Assembly (NCBI RefSeq): GCF_001270745.1
Contig: NZ_LFXL01000032.1
Coordinates: 59,984-123,983 of the forward strand
From: Jiangella muralis
GTDB taxonomy: Bacteria > Actinomycetota > Actinomycetes > Jiangellales > Jiangellaceae
Direction of reading: 5' to 3'
Length of the DNA: 64,000 bases
A program made the translations under genes and the position numbers. Positions within the stretch are counted from its first letter, which is position 1, and each line of letters begins with the position of its first letter. Shown here in pieces: positions 63,941 through 64,000 of the stretch. A model generated the notes under the pieces. It saw only the letters and a program-made list of their open reading frames with translations. It was not told the DNA's origin and did not search any database.

Positions 63941-64000
63941 ACTGTCTGAATAACGGTGTGTGGGGTCCGGCCTGATCCGAGAGGAGACGGCCGTGGCTGA
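63938..64000 (+). mobile_element. Left end of an IS element, IS256-like
   Basis: The recombinase frame breaks at GGGACTGTCTGAATAACGGT (63938-63957), which has the look of an IS256-family terminal inverted repeat continuing into GTGTGTGGGGTC. GAGAGGAG then precedes a GTG at 63993, as expected for a mutator-type transposase leader. Only the first 63 bp are in the window, so the family call rests on this resemblance alone. Confidence 0.5.
63993..64000 (+). CDS. First codons of the IS transposase, cut by the right edge
   Basis: GTG GCT GA at the end of the window, with AGGAG 6 nt upstream, is the likely start of the transposase. The protein cannot be judged from two codons; the call depends on the IS end described around it. 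Confidence 0.35.

Larger units (their letters stand above)
62205..64000. mobile_element. Tn554-like transposon end, interrupted by an IS element
   Basis: A tyrosine recombinase with the Cys-rich C-terminus typical of TnpB-like proteins is followed, with ATGA coupling, by a 76-residue TnpC-like protein. Right after this the sequence joins a truncated ParB gene, so the transposon edge lies between about 62205 and 62241. The rest of the transposon (a TnpA-like recombinase) is beyond an IS inserted at about 63938 and not visible. No inverted repeats are expected for this transposon type. Confidence 0.6.

Overview
The window is chromosomal DNA of a high-GC actinobacterium. The evidence is strong G/C bias at third codon positions, many GTG starts, GTGA/ATGA overlaps, a sugar ABC transporter without its own ATPase gene, SARP/BTAD and LuxR-type regulators, and an actinobacterial xylose isomerase. 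The genus cannot be proved from the sequence; a Jiangella-like soil actinomycete would fit.

From 1 to about 49.6 kb the DNA looks like ordinary chromosome with dense operons. (a) 0-5 kb: a FAD-linked oxidase cut by the left edge, an ATPase/TPR regulator with an N-terminal LuxR HTH, and a divergent HAD hydrolase; a 167-bp palindromic element sits at the 3' end of the regulator. (b) 4.8-6.1 kb: a 1.3-kb non-coding block of nested inverted repeats. (c) 6.1-9.3 kb: a pentose module with a LacI regulator and an FAH-family lyase facing xylA, and a CGAAAnTTTCG-type operator in front of each divergent promoter. (d) 9.4-12.6 kb: an arginase-family protein, then a tRNA-shaped element whose 3' acceptor strand contains the start codon of a 779-codon gene of unknown function. 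(e) 13-21.7 kb: a PLP decarboxylase, two unrecognised overlapping genes, a SARP-like regulator, a haloacetate-dehalogenase-like hydrolase and a NIPSNAP protein. (f) 21.8-30.9 kb: an amino-sugar operon (GntR regulator, binding protein, two permeases, kinase, NanE epimerase, ceramidase-like hydrolase, SIS protein, Tat-exported TIM-barrel-like protein). (g) 30.9-34.8 kb: a lipoprotein class A beta-lactamase, a divergent LysR regulator, a second serine hydrolase and an aldo/keto reductase whose 3' end is duplicated as a remnant beside the beta-lactamase. (h) 34.8-43.4 kb: a two-component pair and a second response regulator, small proteins, VOC and AraC proteins, a GT39-like membrane protein, thyA-folA and a secreted four-cysteine peptide. 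(i) 43.7-48.8 kb: a five-gene operon of sulfite-oxidase-fold protein, enoyl-CoA hydratase, DyP peroxidase, DUF4331 protein and an unknown protein.

At 49.65 kb lies a 46-bp copy of the 3' half of a tRNA-Pro(CGG) gene, which is an integration core, beside the C-terminal stub of a tyrosine integrase. From here to the right edge the DNA is a mobile island with weaker codon bias and many broken genes. It carries an IetAS-type anti-plasmid/anti-phage pair (AAA ATPase plus subtilisin-like protease, the protease split by two single-base frameshifts), small unknown genes, a MerR-like excisionase/regulator, a MOBF relaxase-helicase, a DprA homologue, a 5'-truncated ParB-like gene, and a Tn554-like recombinase/small-protein pair that is itself cut by an IS element entering at the right edge. 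The far end of the island, with the intact tRNA-Pro, should lie beyond 64 kb.

The most unusual items are the tRNA-shaped leader of the 779-codon gene, the split IetAS protease, a decamer shared between the att site and the excisionase promoter, the nested palindromes at 4.9-6.0 kb, and the DyP/DUF4331/sulfite-oxidase operon.
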